This document shows, one piece after another, positions 21,871-30,946 of a DNA stretch of 64,000 bases. The notes under the pieces are model-generated. The model searched no databases. It worked only from the letters and a program-made list of their open reading frames with translations, and had not been told where the DNA came from. The translations under genes and the position numbers were made by a program. Each line of letters begins with the position of its first letter. Position 1 is the first letter of the stretch. Origin of the DNA: Microbacterium sp. VKM Ac-2923 (lineage in GTDB: Bacteria > Actinomycetota > Actinomycetes > Actinomycetales > Microbacteriaceae); NCBI RefSeq assembly GCF_022815605.1, contig NZ_JALGRP010000010.1:79799-143798 (forward strand), in the 5' to 3' direction.

Positions 21871-21876
21871 AGTATG
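21871..21876 (-). promoter_or_regulatory. -10 box (CATACT), leaderless type
   Basis: CATACT six bases before GTG 21864. It would drive the lipoprotein plus FG-GAP operon. Confidence 0.45.
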
Positions 21877-21930
21877 AATGATCCCACCGCTGACGTCACT
21901 GCTGAACCGGCTACGCCGTCGCCGTCGCCG

Positions 21931-22869
21931 TCACCGTCCGCTGACGCGGCGACGCAAACGTCGGAGTCGTGACCAGACCGGCTGGTGCGCGTCGAGTTCG
22001 CGGCGCAAATCATCCTGGATGCGCTCGTGCAGAGTCCGCTCGAGCTCGGCGACCCGGGCGTCGATGTGCGTGATCGTCTGTTCGTGCAGCGAGGCGAGGT
22101 ACAGCGGCAGCCCGACGCCCTCCCGGCTCACCCACTCCGCAAGCGCACGGTCGCGCACGCGTGCGTCGTCGGCCGCGTGCTCGGCGGTCAACGCGAACAT
22201 GCTGTTCGCGTCGAGGCCCGTGGCATCCGGTCGCTGCGTCCAGAACGCGAGCGCTTCACCGGGAAGGAAGCCGATACGGCCCGACCGGAGGATGCGCAGG
22301 TAGAAGTCCCAGTCCTCCACGGCATCGAGGGTCTCGTCGTAGGGGCCGACATCGTCGTGGACGGCGCGGCGGTAGAGCACCGAGATCGGAACCGCACGGT
22401 TGACGCTGAGCATCTCGGTGAGGGAGATGCGCTGCATTCCGGCCCAGAACGGCGCCCGCCCCACCTCGATCCACGCTCCCCCGCGCTTCTCCTCGTAGAC
22501 GATCTCCGTCGGCACCGCCACGGCCGCGTCGGCGGGCGTGGCGTCGAGCCACTCCACGGTGCGGGCGAGGAATTCGGGATGCCAGCGGTCGTCGTCGTCG
22601 TGCAGCACGACGTACTCCGTCCCCGCATCGCGGACGCCGAGGTTCGCGGCGACGCAGCGTCCGCCCTCGTCGGGCGCGATGTGACGGACCGTCACCGCGT
22701 CCAGTCCGGAGGCGGTCACGACGCCGTCGACCTCGGCGGGGTCTCCCCCGTCGTTCACGACGATGACGCGGAAATTGTCGTACGTCTGCGCGGAGATGTC
22801 GACGAGCGCCCGCCGCAGGAAGTCCGGTCGCTGCCGGGTGCGGACGACGATCCCGACGCGCTCTGTCAT
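21931..22869 (-). CDS. Glycosyltransferase family 2 protein
   Basis: 312 residues from ATG 22869, seven bases after a TAAGCT box; the upstream extension to 22896 is rejected. GT2 motifs: VVRTRQRPDFLRRAL, VVNDGGDP, GRCVAANLGVRDAG and the metal site VLHDDDDRWHP (~95-105), with VEDWDFYLRIL as the catalytic Asp region. The C-terminal ~60 residues form a charged helix with an Arg-rich end that may contact the membrane. Likely a surface-glycan enzyme. Confidence 0.82.
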   Translation of the reverse strand: MTERVGIVVRTRQRPDFLRRALVDISAQTYDNFRVIVVNDGGDPAEVDGVVTASGLDAVTVRHIAPDEGGRCVAANLGVRDAGTEYVVLHDDDDRWHPEFLARTVEWLDATPADAAVAVPTEIVYEEKRGGAWIEVGRAPFWAGMQRISLTEMLSVNRAVPISVLYRRAVHDDVGPYDETLDAVEDWDFYLRILRSGRIGFLPGEALAFWTQRPDATGLDANSMFALTAEHAADDARVRDRALAEWVSREGVGLPLYLASLHEQTITHIDARVAELERTLHERIQDDLRRELDAHQPVWSRLRRLRRRVSGR

Positions 22870-22876
22870 GCTGACG

Positions 22877-22882
22877 AGCTTA
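22877..22882 (-). promoter_or_regulatory. -10 box (TAAGCT), leaderless type
   Basis: TAAGCT seven bases before ATG 22869. It decides that start over the one nine codons upstream. Confidence 0.5.
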
Positions 22883-22919
22883 TTGCCGCAAGCCACGGGC
22901 GCCGATCAGCGGGCACCCG

Positions 22920-24023
22920 TCACAACTCCGCGTGCAACGCCCACACGCGCTCGGCCGCGGCATTCCAGGCGAAGCCCTTCGCCCGGTCGCGGGCCAGCAC
23001 GCGCAGGCGCTCGGCGTCCTCGCCCAGGGCGCGGGAGAGCGCGTCGCCGAGGTCGGCGGGGACGGCGTAGGCGGCCGCGTCGGCGAGCACTTCGCGGTGC
23101 ACCGGGCTGTCGACCGCGACGATCGGCACCCCGACGGCGAGGGCGTCGACCGCGCGCCACGGCCAGTCGGTGCGGCCGCACGCCGTGACGAACACCGCCG
23201 TGTGAGAGAGGACGGCGGCCCGATCCCACCGGTCGAGCGCGCCACGACTATGCACGCGACTCTCGGAGAGACCGGCGGCGGCGGCGATGTCGGCGACGGC
23301 CGGCTCCTCCCCCTCGGGGACGTCGAGCACGACCACGTCGCCGTCCCAGCCCGCGGCGACGACCGCGGCGAAAGCGGCGGCGAGGGCATCGGACGGTGCC
23401 GCTCCTCCGGCGAGCGCGACGAACGACGTCGGCAGGTCGAGAGCGCGCAGACGCCCCACGGCATCCGAGGGGACGCGCATCCCAGCGGCGGGCGCGCCGC
23501 CGATCACGCGCACCTTCTTCAACAGCTTGCTCTTGGCCACCTCGGCCAGGCGCGCAGCCATCGCGTGGGTGGGCACGATGACGGCGTCGGCGTGCTTGGT
23601 CACGCGCGACAGCAGGGCCCGGCAGGCGAGGATCTCGGCCTTCGGCAGCTCCTCCGGCGTCTCCCACGCCCGCAGCTCCCACAGCGTGACCACGATCTGG
23701 TGCGTCTCGTTGACGCGGTCGTGCCGCACCAGCGGTGCGAGGGCCGTGGGCGAGTGGATCAGGCCCCGGCCGATGCCGGGAGCGACACCGAGCTGCCACG
23801 ACGCCGCGAGTTCGCGTCGGCGCACGGCCAGCCGCGTCTCGGAGCTGAGGCCGGCGACCGCGGCGGCATCCGGGATCCCCGGCGCGGGCACGATGGCCGA
23901 CACGTCGCAGCCGCGCGGGGCGGTGGCGATGAGCGCCTCGGTGAGCGATGCCGATGCCTCGGCGAGGTCGGGCGAGGTCGGGGAGACCAGCTGGTCGAGG
24001 ACGACGCGGAGGGAGACCGTCAC
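22920..24023 (-). CDS. Glycosyltransferase (GT-B fold, GT4-like)
   Basis: 367 residues. Domain 1 ends with AVIVPTHAMAARL. Domain 2 contains RVIGGAPAAGMRV and FVALAGGAAPSD, then WRAVDALAVGVPIVAVDSPVHREVL, the nucleotide-sugar binding segment of GT4-type enzymes. GTG 24023 overlaps the LCP stop by 4 bp, ruling out the very long frame reaching 25376. It is the third gene after purE and the LCP ligase, suggesting a role in a wall-linked polymer. Alanine-rich and high-GC, unlike the glycosyltransferases of the first 22 kb. Confidence 0.78.
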   Translation of the reverse strand: MTVSLRVVLDQLVSPTSPDLAEASASLTEALIATAPRGCDVSAIVPAPGIPDAAAVAGLSSETRLAVRRRELAASWQLGVAPGIGRGLIHSPTALAPLVRHDRVNETHQIVVTLWELRAWETPEELPKAEILACRALLSRVTKHADAVIVPTHAMAARLAEVAKSKLLKKVRVIGGAPAAGMRVPSDAVGRLRALDLPTSFVALAGGAAPSDALAAAFAAVVAAGWDGDVVVLDVPEGEEPAVADIAAAAGLSESRVHSRGALDRWDRAAVLSHTAVFVTACGRTDWPWRAVDALAVGVPIVAVDSPVHREVLADAAAYAVPADLGDALSRALGEDAERLRVLARDRAKGFAWNAAAERVWALHAEL

Positions 24024-25483
24024 GGCGCGGGGTCCTCGGTCGCCTCGGCCGGGTGCAGGGCATCGCGCACCATCTGCTGCACCTGGGCGTAGTCCGGGTC
24101 GTACTCGTCGACGCCGCCCTCGGGGGTGAGTTCGAGGGTGTTGATGGACTGGTCCTTCGCCTTCAGCGCGAGATCGACCAACGTGGGCGCGATCAGTCCC
24201 TGCGGGAGGTCGGTCTGGACGATGTTCGTGCTGGACTCGGCGACCTGCTGGAACCGCGTCAGAACGTTCTGCGGAGTGAACTGGGCGAGGATCGCCTCCT
24301 GCAGCTCGCGCTGGCGTCGCATGCGGTCGAAATCGCTCGTGGTGTACCGCGACCGGGCGTACCACTGGGCCGTGTCGCCGTCCATCTTCTGCGCGCCGGG
24401 CTCGATCCACCCGAAGGCCCAGTCGTCGACGGGCTGGCCGTCGTAGGCGGGCCCGCCCTTGGGCAGGCGCTCCTGCACCGTGATGTCGACGCCGCCGAGG
24501 GCGTCGATCACGTCGGCGAAGCCCTTCATGTCGATGAGCACGTAGTACGGGATCTGGATGCCGAGGATGCCCTCCGCGGCATCCTTGGTCGCCTCGATGC
24601 CCGGCTCGGAGCCGTTCGCCTCGGCGTCGGGGTAGAGCGCGTTGCCGTCCTGGCAGACCTCGACCTCGGTCTTCAGCTGGTTGACGCCGCTCCCCCACCC
24701 GCAGGTGGGATCGGCGTAACCCTGGTGACCGTCGGGGTACCTGTCTTGCATCGGCCCGGGCGCGAACGGGAAGTGCGGCATGTCGCGCGGGATGCCGGTG
24801 ATGGTCGTCGCGCCGGTGTCGGCGTTGACCGACACGACCGAGATGCTGTCGAAGCGCATCGAATCGCGTCCCTCGCCGGAGTCGGCGCCGAGGAGGAGGA
24901 TGTTGTAGTACCCGTCGGACGGCGGCACGATCGGCCCCGACTGGGTGAAGAGCGACGACAGAGCGTCGCGCGTGCTCCCCGCGATCTGCGCGGCGTAAGC
25001 GGCCCCGGAGCCGGAGAGCACCAGCAGACCCACGGCCACGATCGCCATCGCGACCCGCGCCAGCGGCCCGACGCGCACCAGACGTACGAGCCGAAGGGTG
25101 TCGATGGTCAGCACGATCCACAACACGATGTAGGCGAGCAGCGCGATCTGCACGAGCGTCAACGGGACCGGCCGGAGCGCGGACAGGAAGTCGGGGAAGA
25201 ACGACCCGGTCACCACCGTGAACAGACCCGTCGGCCACAGCAGCGCCCCCAGGGCGCCGAGCGCGAGGAGGGTCCACATCGCCAGCGTCGCTCCCAGGCC
25301 GATGCGTCCGAGCCGCCGACCGCCGGCGAGCACCTGCGCCGACCCGGGGATCAGGAAGTTGAGGACCACGAGCCACCAGCCGCGACGCGTCATGACCTCG
25401 GGCGAGGTGGCGTCGGGATTGCGCAGCGGTCGGGATTCGATGGCCCGGGCCGGCGCACCGGGCCGAGCCGCGGTGAGCGTCAC
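24020..25483 (-). CDS. LytR-CpsA-Psr (LCP) family cell-wall glycopolymer ligase
   Basis: 487 residues. The N-terminal ~175 residues hold four to five membrane helices. An extracytoplasmic LCP domain follows, with [26 protein letters not shown] (pyrophosphate-binding Asp/Arg), [12 protein letters not shown] and [25 protein letters not shown], all diagnostic. LCP enzymes move glycopolymers from a lipid carrier to peptidoglycan. GTG 25483 has AAGGA six bases upstream and overlaps the purE stop by 4 bp. Coupling with a glycosyltransferase supports a wall-polymer role. Confidence 0.92.
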   Translation of the reverse strand: MTLTAARPGAPARAIESRPLRNPDATSPEVMTRRGWWLVVLNFLIPGSAQVLAGGRRLGRIGLGATLAMWTLLALGALGALLWPTGLFTVVTGSFFPDFLSALRPVPLTLVQIALLAYIVLWIVLTIDTLRLVRLVRVGPLARVAMAIVAVGLLVLSGSGAAYAAQIAGSTRDALSSLFTQSGPIVPPSDGYYNILLLGADSGEGRDSMRFDSISVVSVNADTGATTITGIPRDMPHFPFAPGPMQDRYPDGHQGYADPTCGWGSGVNQLKTEVEVCQDGNALYPDAEANGSEPGIEATKDAAEGILGIQIPYYVLIDMKGFADVIDALGGVDITVQERLPKGGPAYDGQPVDDWAFGWIEPGAQKMDGDTAQWYARSRYTTSDFDRMRRQRELQEAILAQFTPQNVLTRFQQVAESSTNIVQTDLPQGLIAPTLVDLALKAKDQSINTLELTPEGGVDEYDPDYAQVQQMVRDALHPAEATEDPAP

Positions 25484-25995
25484 AGGGAGTCCTTGAGTCG
25501 CCGGTTCTTCTCCTCGACCTGCGACTCCAGGTCTTTCGCGTAGGCCTCGACGCGGTCGGCGAGCTCGGGGTCGGCGCTGCCGAGGATCCGCGCGGCGAGG
25601 AGTCCGGCGTTCTTGGCGCCGTTGATGGAGACGGTGGCGACCGGGATGCCGGCGGGCATCTGCACGATGCTCAGCAACGAGTCCAACCCGTCGAGCGTCG
25701 CGAGCTGAACCGGCACGCCGATGACGGGGAGGGCGGTGACGGATGCCAACATGCCCGGCAGGTGCGCGGCTCCCCCCGCCCCGGCGATGATGGCCCGGAG
25801 ACCCCGTGCGCGTGCCTCTCGGCCGTAGCGCACGAGCTTGTCGGGAGTGCGATGCGCGGAGACCACCTCGACCTCGTGCGGGATGCCGAACTCCGTCAGC
25901 ACCTGCGACGCGTCGCTCATCACGCGCCAGTCGGAGTCGGAGCCCATGACGACGCCGACCACGGGCGTCTCGGAAGAATGCAGCGGCCGGGTCAC
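25480..25995 (-). CDS. purE: N5-carboxyaminoimidazole ribonucleotide mutase
   Basis: 171 residues, class I Pur[14 protein letters not shown] (~14-26), SAHRTPDKL (~46-54) and [11 protein letters not shown] (~72-82) are the substrate-binding motifs. It catalyses the CAIR-forming step of purine synthesis with the neighbouring purK product. GTG 25995 lies six bases after TAGCCT. The gene heads an operon with an LCP ligase and a glycosyltransferase. Confidence 0.95.
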   Translation of the reverse strand: MTRPLHSSETPVVGVVMGSDSDWRVMSDASQVLTEFGIPHEVEVVSAHRTPDKLVRYGREARARGLRAIIAGAGGAAHLPGMLASVTALPVIGVPVQLATLDGLDSLLSIVQMPAGIPVATVSINGAKNAGLLAARILGSADPELADRVEAYAKDLESQVEEKNRRLKDSL

Positions 25996-26001
25996 CGGTC
26001 C

Positions 26002-26007
26002 AGGCTA
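26002..26007 (-). promoter_or_regulatory. -10 box (TAGCCT), leaderless type, for purE
   Basis: TAGCCT six bases before the purE GTG. It gives purE its own promoter although purK ends only about 50 bp upstream. Confidence 0.55.
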
Positions 26008-26048
26008 GGGGCGCTCGCTGGAAGATCGCGGAACGGCGCGCGACGGGA

Positions 26049-27182
26049 TCAGTCGAAGAACGACGCGGCACCCCGCGCTTCGTACACGATCTCGTCGAGG
26101 TCGTCGCCGACGACGTTCACGTGCCCGACCTTGCGACCGGGGCGCGGCGCCTTGCCGTAGGTGTGGATCTTCGCCGAGGGGTGCGCGGCCATGGCCGCGG
26201 GGAACCGTTCCGCCAGACCGCCCTCGGCGGGCCCGCCCAGGACGTTGATCATGACCGACCACGGGGCGACGGCATCCGTGGAGCCCAGCGGCAGGTCGAG
26301 GACGGCGCGCAGGTGCTGCTCGAACTGGCTGGTGACGGCCCCGTCCTGCGTCCAGTGACCGCTGTTGTGCGGGCGCATGGCGAGTTCGTTGATCAAGATG
26401 CGCTGATCGGTCGTCTCGAACAGCTCCACCGCGAGCATGCCGGTGACACCGAGTCCCTCGGCCACGGCGACGCCGATCTCGGCGGCGACCCGCTGCACGC
26501 GCTCGTCGGCGCGCGGAGCCGGGGCGATCACCTCGGCGCACACACCCCCGCGCTGCACGGTCTCGACCACCGGATAGGCCCGCACGTCTCCCGACGGGCG
26601 GCGCGCCACCTGCTGCGCGAGCTCGCGCGTGAAGTCGACCAGTTCCTCGGCGAGCAGCGCCCCACCACCCGCGTCCTCGGCGAGAGCGGCGAACCAGTCG
26701 TCGGCCTCGGTCGCCGCCGACACGACGCGCACGCCCTTGCCGTCGTAACCGCCGCGGGGGGTCTTCACCACGGCGCGGCCGCCGTGGGCATTGAGGAAGT
26801 CCTGCAGCTCGGCGGAGTCGGTCACGGCCGCCCAGTCGGGTTGCGGCAGGCCGAGTTCGGCCATGCGGGCGCGCATGACGAGCTTGTCCTGCGCGACGCC
26901 GAGGGGAGCCGGGCCGGGGTGCACGGCGACACCCGCGTCGACGAGGGCGGCCAGAACATCCTGCGGCACGTGCTCGTGATCGAAGGTGATGACGTCGACG
27001 TCGCGCGCGAACGCCAGCACGGTGTCGGCGTCGCGGTAGTCGCCGACGGCGGTCGCGGCGAGCGCCGCGGACATGCCCTCGTCTTCCGCGAGCACGCGGA
27101 TCTCGACGCCGAGCTCGACGGCGGGCGCGATCATCATCCGCGCCAGCTGTCCGCCACCGACCACTCCGACTCGCAGCGCCAT
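26049..27182 (-). CDS. purK: 5-(carboxyamino)imidazole ribonucleotide synthase
   Basis: 377 residues of ATP-grasp enzyme. The N-terminus MALRVGVVGGGQLARMM, KTPRGGYDGKGV (ATP loop, ~155-166), and ELAMRPHNSGHWTQDG (~275) are typical of PurK. It carboxylates AIR using ATP and bicarbonate, feeding PurE. ATG 27182 has GGAGG seven bases upstream and begins the Rossmann-like strand, so the huge frame running to 28196 is spurious. Separate from purE by 53 bp, which has its own promoter. Confidence 0.95.
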   Translation of the reverse strand: MALRVGVVGGGQLARMMIAPAVELGVEIRVLAEDEGMSAALAATAVGDYRDADTVLAFARDVDVITFDHEHVPQDVLAALVDAGVAVHPGPAPLGVAQDKLVMRARMAELGLPQPDWAAVTDSAELQDFLNAHGGRAVVKTPRGGYDGKGVRVVSAATEADDWFAALAEDAGGGALLAEELVDFTRELAQQVARRPSGDVRAYPVVETVQRGGVCAEVIAPAPRADERVQRVAAEIGVAVAEGLGVTGMLAVELFETTDQRILINELAMRPHNSGHWTQDGAVTSQFEQHLRAVLDLPLGSTDAVAPWSVMINVLGGPAEGGLAERFPAAMAAHPSAKIHTYGKAPRPGRKVGHVNVVGDDLDEIVYEARGAASFFD

Positions 27183-27204
27183 GCCGCTCCCTCCGTCGGC
27201 ATCC

Positions 27205-27210
27205 ATTCTG
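27205..27210 (-). promoter_or_regulatory. -10 box (CAGAAT) with leader, for purK
   Basis: CAGAAT 22 bases before ATG 27182. It leaves a leader of about 15 bases containing GGAGGGAG, so this gene appears to use a ribosome site, unlike most of its neighbours. Confidence 0.45.
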
Positions 27211-27240
27211 TCGGCATGGCCGCGGGGGCGCGAGCCGGCG

Positions 27241-27258
27241 GGGGCGCGTCGGCGCCCC
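27241..27258. terminator. Small GC hairpin, possible terminator of the PH-domain gene
   Basis: GGGGCGC and GCGCCCC around a GTCG loop, downstream of the minus-strand PH-domain gene and before purK. There is no T-run, so the call is tentative. Confidence 0.35.
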
Positions 27259-27265
27259 TGGGGGG

Positions 27266-27326
27266 CTTCGACAGGCTCAGCCACCGAGGTTGTGGAGGCG
27301 CAACGGGGTCCCTGAGCCCGTCGAGA
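27266..27326. repeat. Inverted repeat of the CTTCGACAGGCTCAG family
   Basis: CTTCGACAGGCTCAG at 27266-27280 faces CTGAGCCCGTCGAGA at 27312-27326, with 13 of 15 bases complementary. The same core recurs at 35.3-35.5 kb. It sits between two genes and can fold as a hairpin that may help end transcription. Confidence 0.75.
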
Positions 27327-27343
27327 GGACCGGAACCCGCGGG

Positions 27344-27898
27344 TCAGAGGCCGACGGAGCCCGAGCCGAACGTCTGCGAGTCGCGGTGCGCCAGGATCTG
27401 GTTGACCTCGACCTGGTCGACGAGCGTCTCGTGGACGAGGACCGCGTGCGGGATGTTCTTCAACCGCAGCGCCGGCTCCACGCCGTTGGACAGCGTGAGC
27501 GTCCCCGCGCCCCACATCCTCTGCAGGATGCCGCGGCGCAGCTGTATCGCGTAGCCGCGCAGGTGCGAGATCTCGCGGCGGTTCGCCCCGAACGGACCGG
27601 ATCGCTCGATCACCCGCCGTGTCGTGATCGTCCAGGTGCGCGACAGCCACACGAAATAGGGAAGCACGACGAGCAGCAGCACGAGCGCACCCGCCGTCGA
27701 CAGCAGCATCCAGTTCTCGTAAGGAGCCGGGAGGTTGTCGTAGAAGTAGGCCGTGGCCCCGGCCACGCCGATCAGCACGATCGCCGACCAGAACAACCGC
27801 CGCGCGTGCGACCGCAACCGCGCGATGCGCAGTTCGGGCGCGGCAGCTCCCGGCGCCGGCATGCGCGGGCGACCGAGGGGGGTCGAGGGCTGGCTCAC
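27344..27898 (-). CDS. Membrane-anchored PH-domain (bPH2-type) protein
   Basis: 184 residues from GTG 27898. Two membrane helices (~35-50 and ~60-80) are followed by a small domain, TWTITTRRVIERSGPFGANRREISHLRGYAIQ..., typical of bacterial PH (YdbS-like) proteins. Function of the family is poorly known. A CACAAT box seven bases upstream supports GTG 27898; ATG 27907 is the alternative. It lies between birA and purK, a common actinobacterial arrangement. Confidence 0.75.
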   Translation of the reverse strand: MSQPSTPLGRPRMPAPGAAAPELRIARLRSHARRLFWSAIVLIGVAGATAYFYDNLPAPYENWMLLSTAGALVLLLVVLPYFVWLSRTWTITTRRVIERSGPFGANRREISHLRGYAIQLRRGILQRMWGAGTLTLSNGVEPALRLKNIPHAVLVHETLVDQVEVNQILAHRDSQTFGSGSVGL

Positions 27899-27905
27899 GT
27901 CTCCC

Positions 27906-27911
27906 ATTGTG
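27906..27911 (-). promoter_or_regulatory. Possible -10 box (CACAAT)
   Basis: CACAAT seven bases before GTG 27898. It overlaps the alternative ATG at 27907, so both cannot be right. Confidence 0.35.
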
Positions 27912-27966
27912 CGACGCGACTCCGATACCGGCCCGGTGCCACGCGGAGACGAGACGAGCGGCCGTC

Positions 27967-28749
27967 TCAGCGCACGTGGACGACGTCTCCGGCCGACACG
28001 ATGGTCTCGATGGTGCCCGCCTCGACCACCAGGCGCCCGTCGTCGTCGAGACGCGTGGCCGTGCCCTGCAGCGTCGACCCGTCGGGTAGGGACACGGTGA
28101 CCTCGCGACCGATGGTCGCGCAGAGCTTCTCGATCTCGTCGTGCACGCGCGCGACGTCATCATGCGCGAGGCGGGCGAGGGTCTTGCCCAAGTCATCGAC
28201 GTAGTCGGCGAGCAGACGATCGTCGTCGCATTCGGCGCCCACCGCGGCGAACGAGGTCGCCGTGGTCACCGGGAGATCGGCGCGACTCATGCGGGTGTTC
28301 ACCCCCGCGCCCACAACCACGGTGTCGGCGTCGGCGGGGACGACCTCGGCGAGGATGCCGCAGATCTTGCCGCCGTCGACGAGCACGTCGTTCGGCCACT
28401 TCAACTCCGCCGTCGCGCCGTGGCCGGCGAGCTGGTGCCGCACCGCGCGCGTCATGGCGGCTCCGGCGGCGAGCGGGATCCACCCCCGCTGAGCCGGTGG
28501 GATCATCGTGGCGTCGACGACCACCGAGACGGCCAGCGCCGTTCCGGCCGGAGCCGTCCACGACCGGTCGAGGCGCCCGCGCCCCGCGCGCTGGTCATCG
28601 GTGACCAGCAACGACAGGTGCGGCCAGCCGGCGGGATCGGCGGCGACGGCGGCGACGACGTCGGCGTTCGTGGAGTCGGTGGTCTCGACCACCTGGACGC
28701 GGGGACTGCGGGCGGCGGTACGCGGGTATCCGGCGGCGGGGATCGGCAT
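27967..28749 (-). CDS. birA: Biotin--[acetyl-CoA-carboxylase] ligase
   Basis: 260 residues. [11 protein letters not shown] (~25), the biotin-binding GRGRLDRSW (~57-65), [19 protein letters not shown] (~117-135) and GAGVNTR are all present. The N-terminal DNA-binding domain of E. coli BirA is absent, so it should only be a ligase, not a repressor. It would biotinylate the AccA carrier domain encoded at 36.3-38.1 kb. ATG 28749 lies six bases after TAGGGT. Divergent from accD. Confidence 0.93.
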   Translation of the reverse strand: MPIPAAGYPRTAARSPRVQVVETTDSTNADVVAAVAADPAGWPHLSLLVTDDQRAGRGRLDRSWTAPAGTALAVSVVVDATMIPPAQRGWIPLAAGAAMTRAVRHQLAGHGATAELKWPNDVLVDGGKICGILAEVVPADADTVVVGAGVNTRMSRADLPVTTATSFAAVGAECDDDRLLADYVDDLGKTLARLAHDDVARVHDEIEKLCATIGREVTVSLPDGSTLQGTATRLDDDGRLVVEAGTIETIVSAGDVVHVR

Positions 28750-28755
28750 GTGCAC

Positions 28756-28761
28756 ACCCTA
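28756..28761 (-). promoter_or_regulatory. -10 box (TAGGGT), leaderless type, for birA
   Basis: TAGGGT six bases before ATG 28749. It rules out the GTG at 28755, which would lie in the spacer. Confidence 0.6.
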
Positions 28762-28778
28762 GGCAACCCACGGGCGCC

Positions 28779-28838
28779 GTGGCATCCGGTTGCCGGAATC
28801 GGCTCGACGACCCGGCGTCGTTCGTGGTCGGATGCCAC
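28779..28838. repeat. Inverted repeat in the birA-accD divergent region
   Basis: GTGGCATCCG (28779-28788) and CGGATGCCAC (28829-28838) are exact complements 40 bp apart. GTGCACACCCT also occurs as a direct repeat at both ends of the spacer (28750 and 28858). These could be regulator sites for the carboxylase genes; no known operator is recognised. The arms contain the genome-abundant GGATGCC motif, so chance is possible. Confidence 0.5.
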
Positions 28839-28894
28839 AGCCCGCGCGGCCGTGCATTGTGCACACCCTCCAACGTCGGCGACGGTGCGGTCGC

Positions 28895-28900
28895 TAGGGT
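28895..28900 (+). promoter_or_regulatory. -10 box (TAGGGT), leaderless type, for accD
   Basis: TAGGGT seven bases before GTG 28908. It sets the start against the longer open frame beginning at 28779. Confidence 0.6.
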
Positions 28901-28907
28901 GGGAAGG

Positions 28908-30497
28908 GTGACCGACCAGCCCGATCTCTATACGACCGCCGGCAAGATCGCCGACCTGCGCAACAGGTTCCAGGAGGCGGTCGTCGACGCCGAAACGGCG
29001 GCCCGCACCAAGCAGCACGCCAAGGGCAAGCTCACCGCCCGTGGGCGCCTCGAGATGCTGGTCGATCCGGGCTCGTTCGTCGAACTCGACGAGTACGTGC
29101 GGCACCGCACCACCGCCTTCGGCATGGACAAGTCGCGCCCCTACGGCGACTCCGTCGTGACCGGAACGGGCACCATCCACGGCCGCAATGTCGCGGTCTA
29201 CGCGCAGGACTTCTCGACGTTCGGCGGGTCACTCGGCGAGGTCGCCGGCGACAAGATCATCAAGGTGATGGAACTCGCGCTCCGCAGCGGCATCCCGATC
29301 ATCGGCATCCTGGACTCGGGTGGGGCACGTATCCAGGAGGGCGTGGTCGCTCTCGGCAAGTACGGCGAGATCTTCCGCCTGAACACCGCGGCGTCGGGCG
29401 TCATCCCGCAGATCTCGCTCATCATGGGCCCCGCCGCCGGTGGTGCGGTGTACTCGCCCGCCCTCACCGACTTCGTCATCATGGTCGACAAGACCAGCCA
29501 GATGTTCGTCACCGGCCCCGACGTGATCAAGACCGTCACCGGCGAAGACGTCGGCATGGAGGAGCTCGGCGGCGCCCACACGCACAACACCCGCTCGGGC
29601 GTCGCGCACTACCTCGCCGACGACGAGGACGACGCGATCGACTACGCGCGCGGTCTCATCGGATACCTGCCCGACAACAACCTCGCCGAGATCCCCGTCT
29701 ACGACACCCCCTTCGAGTTCGAGACGACCGACGCAGATCGCGCGCTGAACACCGTCATCCCCGACTCCCCCAACCAGCCCTACGACATCCACACGGTCAT
29801 CGACGGGATCGTGGATGCGGGGGAATTCCTCGAGGTGCAGCCGCTGTTCGCGCCGAACATCGTGATCGGCTTCGGTCGCATCGAAGGACGCACGGTCGGC
29901 ATCATCGCCAACCAGCCGTCGCAGATGGCCGGCACCCTGAACATCGACGCGGGCGAGAAGGCGAGTCGCTTCGTGCGGTTCTGCGACGCGTTCTCGATCC
30001 CCATCGTCACCCTCGTCGACGTGCCCGGCTACCTCCCCGGCACGGATCAGGAGTGGACCGGCGTCATCCGCCGCGGCGCGAAGCTGCTGTACGCCTACGC
30101 CGAGGCGACCGTGCCGCTCGTCACCGTGATCCTGCGCAAGGCCTACGGCGGGGCGTACATCGTCATGGGCTCCAAGCAGCTCGGCGCCGACATCAACCTG
30201 GCCTGGCCCACCGCCGAGATCGCCGTCATGGGCGGTCAAGGCGCGGTGAACATCCTGTACCGCGGTGAGATCAAGCGCGCCGAGGAGGCCGGCGAAGACG
30301 TCGCAGCCGTGCGAACGCGCCTCGCGAACGAGTACACCTACAACGTGGCATCCCCGTTCCTGGCCGCCGAGCGCGGCGAACTCGACGGGATCATCGAACC
30401 CGCCCAGACGCGCGTGTCGATCGCGAAGGCGCTGCGAGCCCTGCGCAACAAGCGCGCGAGCCTGCCGGCCAAGAAGCACGGGAACATCCCGCTGTGA
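28908..30497 (+). CDS. accD: Acyl-CoA carboxylase beta subunit (carboxyltransferase)
   Basis: 529 residues, the length of actinobacterial AccD/PccB. Oxyanion-hole segments GGARIQEGV (~138-146), [17 protein letters not shown] and [11 protein letters not shown] with [11 protein letters not shown] are the acyl-CoA and carboxybiotin sites. It transfers the carboxyl group from biotin on AccA to acetyl- or propionyl-CoA. Acetyl versus propionyl preference is not decided. The stop overlaps accE as GTGA. Confidence 0.95.
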   Translation: MTDQPDLYTTAGKIADLRNRFQEAVVDAETAARTKQHAKGKLTARGRLEMLVDPGSFVELDEYVRHRTTAFGMDKSRPYGDSVVTGTGTIHGRNVAVYAQDFSTFGGSLGEVAGDKIIKVMELALRSGIPIIGILDSGGARIQEGVVALGKYGEIFRLNTAASGVIPQISLIMGPAAGGAVYSPALTDFVIMVDKTSQMFVTGPDVIKTVTGEDVGMEELGGAHTHNTRSGVAHYLADDEDDAIDYARGLIGYLPDNNLAEIPVYDTPFEFETTDADRALNTVIPDSPNQPYDIHTVIDGIVDAGEFLEVQPLFAPNIVIGFGRIEGRTVGIIANQPSQMAGTLNIDAGEKASRFVRFCDAFSIPIVTLVDVPGYLPGTDQEWTGVIRRGAKLLYAYAEATVPLVTVILRKAYGGAYIVMGSKQLGADINLAWPTAEIAVMGGQGAVNILYRGEIKRAEEAGEDVAAVRTRLANEYTYNVASPFLAAERGELDGIIEPAQTRVSIAKALRALRNKRASLPAKKHGNIPL

Positions 30498-30730
30498 GCG
30501 ACGCGGACGACGCCCGGGAGGTTCCGCCGGTCGTGGTGGAAGTGGTGCGCGGTGCGCCCACCGAGGAAGAGCTGGCCGCGGCGATCGTCGTGGTCACCGA
30601 GGAGTACACCCGCGAGGTCGCCGACGCGACCGCGCCCGACGACGCGGTCCGCTCGCGGTGGGAGCTCAACGCCCGTGGCCTGCGCGAGCCGCTGAACCGC
30701 GCAGCGGGCTGGAACGGATTCACGGGCTGA
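30494..30730 (+). CDS. accE: Acyl-CoA carboxylase epsilon subunit
   Basis: 78 residues with [23 protein letters not shown] near the N-terminus and a C-terminal [23 protein letters not shown]. Both match the small epsilon subunit that activates actinobacterial acyl-CoA carboxylases. It is translationally coupled to accD (GTGA overlap), the usual arrangement. Confidence 0.88.
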   Translation: MSDADDAREVPPVVVEVVRGAPTEEELAAAIVVVTEEYTREVADATAPDDAVRSRWELNARGLREPLNRAAGWNGFTG

Positions 30731-30833
30731 CACCGGGCTCCGTGTCCCCCGAAATACCTACAGACGACGGGCGCCGCAACGCGAATACTGGGAGAGCTGG
30801 AACGCTTCTTGCGTTCGGTCGGACCGCTCTTCG

Positions 30834-30876
30834 AGCCGGATCCGGCTTTGCGAACGGTTTTCGGGTAACCGTTCGC
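30834..30876. repeat. Two adjacent palindromes downstream of accE
   Basis: AGCCGGATCCGGCT at 30834-30847 is a perfect palindrome. GCGAACGGTT and its complement (30850-30859, 30867-30876) form a 10-bp hairpin. With the following hairpin they make three adjacent structures in the convergent spacer. Confidence 0.7.
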
Positions 30877-30878
30877 CC

Positions 30879-30912
30879 GGGTGAGGGGCTGGCGAATCGC
30901 CGCCCCTCACCC
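30879..30912. terminator. Bidirectional terminator after accE
   Basis: An 11-bp perfect stem (GGGTGAGGGGC and its complement) whose loop itself contains a GGCG/CGCC stem. It lies between accE and the convergent two-component operon. Confidence 0.75.
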
Positions 30913-30946
30913 CTCAGCTTCTCCTGACGCCTCGCGCGCCGGACGG

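Noticed and set aside
26049..28196. A 715-codon minus-strand frame beginning inside birA
   Set aside because: It is an extension of purK through the PH-domain gene in another frame; purK starts cleanly at 27182 with a ribosome site.
28750..28907. BirA operator between birA and accD
   Set aside because: This BirA lacks a DNA-binding domain, and the inverted repeat there contains the genome-abundant GGATGCC word, so no specific biotin operator can be claimed.
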